DNA from: Nocardia panacis
GTDB taxonomy: Bacteria; Actinomycetota; Actinomycetes; Mycobacteriales; Mycobacteriaceae
DNA: 64,000 bases
Direction of reading: 5' to 3'
Assembly: GCF_003598715.1 (NCBI RefSeq)
Contig: NZ_QZFU01000012.1
Span: 124,001-188,000 of the forward strand
Shown here: piece after piece, positions 63,903 through 64,000 of the stretch
Position numbering within the stretch: position 1 is the stretch's first letter
Layout: every line of letters starts with the position of its first letter
Notes under the pieces: generated by a model
Databases searched by the model: none
Seen by the model: the letters and a program-made list of their open reading frames with translations, nothing else
Told to the model about the DNA's origin: nothing
Made by a program: the position numbers and the translations under genes

Positions 63903-64000
63903 TCAGTCGCGCACGATATCGACCGGATCGGTGAGGGCGAGCGCGATGGCCGATTGCTGGGTGCCGCTGCGCGGGGGCAGCGCGGCCATGGCCTTGTCGG
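63903..64000 (-). CDS. 3' end of an unidentified gene (runs off the window)
   Basis: The last 98 bases read on the minus strand as an open frame ending in a TGA at 63905-63903. The visible C-terminus is about 31 residues and ends SAIALALTDPVDIVRD. It is too short to identify. Convergence with the FKBP gene and the shared hairpin support a real gene. Confidence 0.55.
   Translation of the reverse strand, partial: DKAMAALPPRSGTQQSAIALALTDPVDIVRD

Overview
The window is high-GC chromosomal DNA from a mycolic-acid actinomycete, most likely Nocardia or a close relative in the Mycobacteriales. The case rests on gene content: a mycolate-lineage acyl-ACP desaturase, an Mce-associated membrane protein, polyprenol-phosphate mannose synthase, a resuscitation-promoting factor, an Eis-type acetyltransferase, SepH, a salicylate-type siderophore locus with IdeR-like boxes, and many actinobacterial DUF families. 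From memory, much of the gene order also follows Mycobacterium tuberculosis: dus-desA1 (Rv0823c-0824c), then a long block resembling Rv0858c to Rv0896 (dapC, ercc3, Rv0862c/0863, rpfA, Rv0870c, cspB, Rv0875c-0877, Rv0879c-0883c, serC, citA, gltA2). I saw no insertion sequence, phage gene, CRISPR array or rRNA.

Layout. 1-8.4 kb: dus, an AAA ATPase with a DUF4143-type C-terminus, an alpha/beta hydrolase, a short lipoprotein-like remnant, an SDR, an Mce-associated protein, the desaturase, a DUF937 protein and tRNA-Lys. 8.4-9.3 kb: a gene-poor stretch leading to a gamma-butyrolactone-receptor-like TetR. 10.1-10.4 kb: tRNA-Glu, tRNA-Asp and tRNA-Phe. 10.5-16.2 kb: a small conserved ORF, ppm1, the acyltransferase pair plsB-plsC (translationally coupled) and a DUF2127 membrane protein. 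16.3-23.3 kb: a compact siderophore locus with salicylate synthase, salicyl-AMP ligase and a one-module NRPS (ArCP-Cy-A-PCP), flanked by IdeR-like boxes. 23.5-29.3 kb: SDR, a type I DAHP synthase behind a probable leader-peptide attenuator, GNAT, an ECF-like sigma factor, dapC and a TRIC-type channel. 29.4-30.9 kb: a lower-GC membrane pentapeptide-repeat gene. 31.2-47.8 kb: XPB helicase and its usual partner, M1 peptidase, lipoprotein, Rpf, cold-shock protein, DUF2771/MFS pair, glutamine cyclotransferase, DUF3027 and a very large GHKL/sacsin-like ATPase. 47.8-64 kb: TetR and ceramidase, MarR, YccF, Eis-like protein, SpoU methyltransferase, DUF2537, SepH, SerC, a polysaccharide deacetylase, two citrate synthases on either side of PdxH, an FKBP isomerase and the 3' end of an unidentified gene.

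How the genes fit together. Most are housekeeping: lipid and envelope synthesis (desaturase, plsB/plsC, ppm1), wall growth and division (Rpf, SepH, deacetylase), amino-acid synthesis (DAHP synthase, DapC, SerC), central carbon (CitA, GltA2) and DNA repair (XPB). Accessory content is concentrated between dus and desA1, around 8.4-10 kb, in the siderophore locus, and in the pentapeptide and ceramidase genes. The most striking regulatory signal is upstream of the DAHP synthase: an apparently leaderless 23-codon ORF containing four consecutive aromatic codons, followed by mutually exclusive RNA helices, the arrangement expected of ribosome-mediated attenuation.
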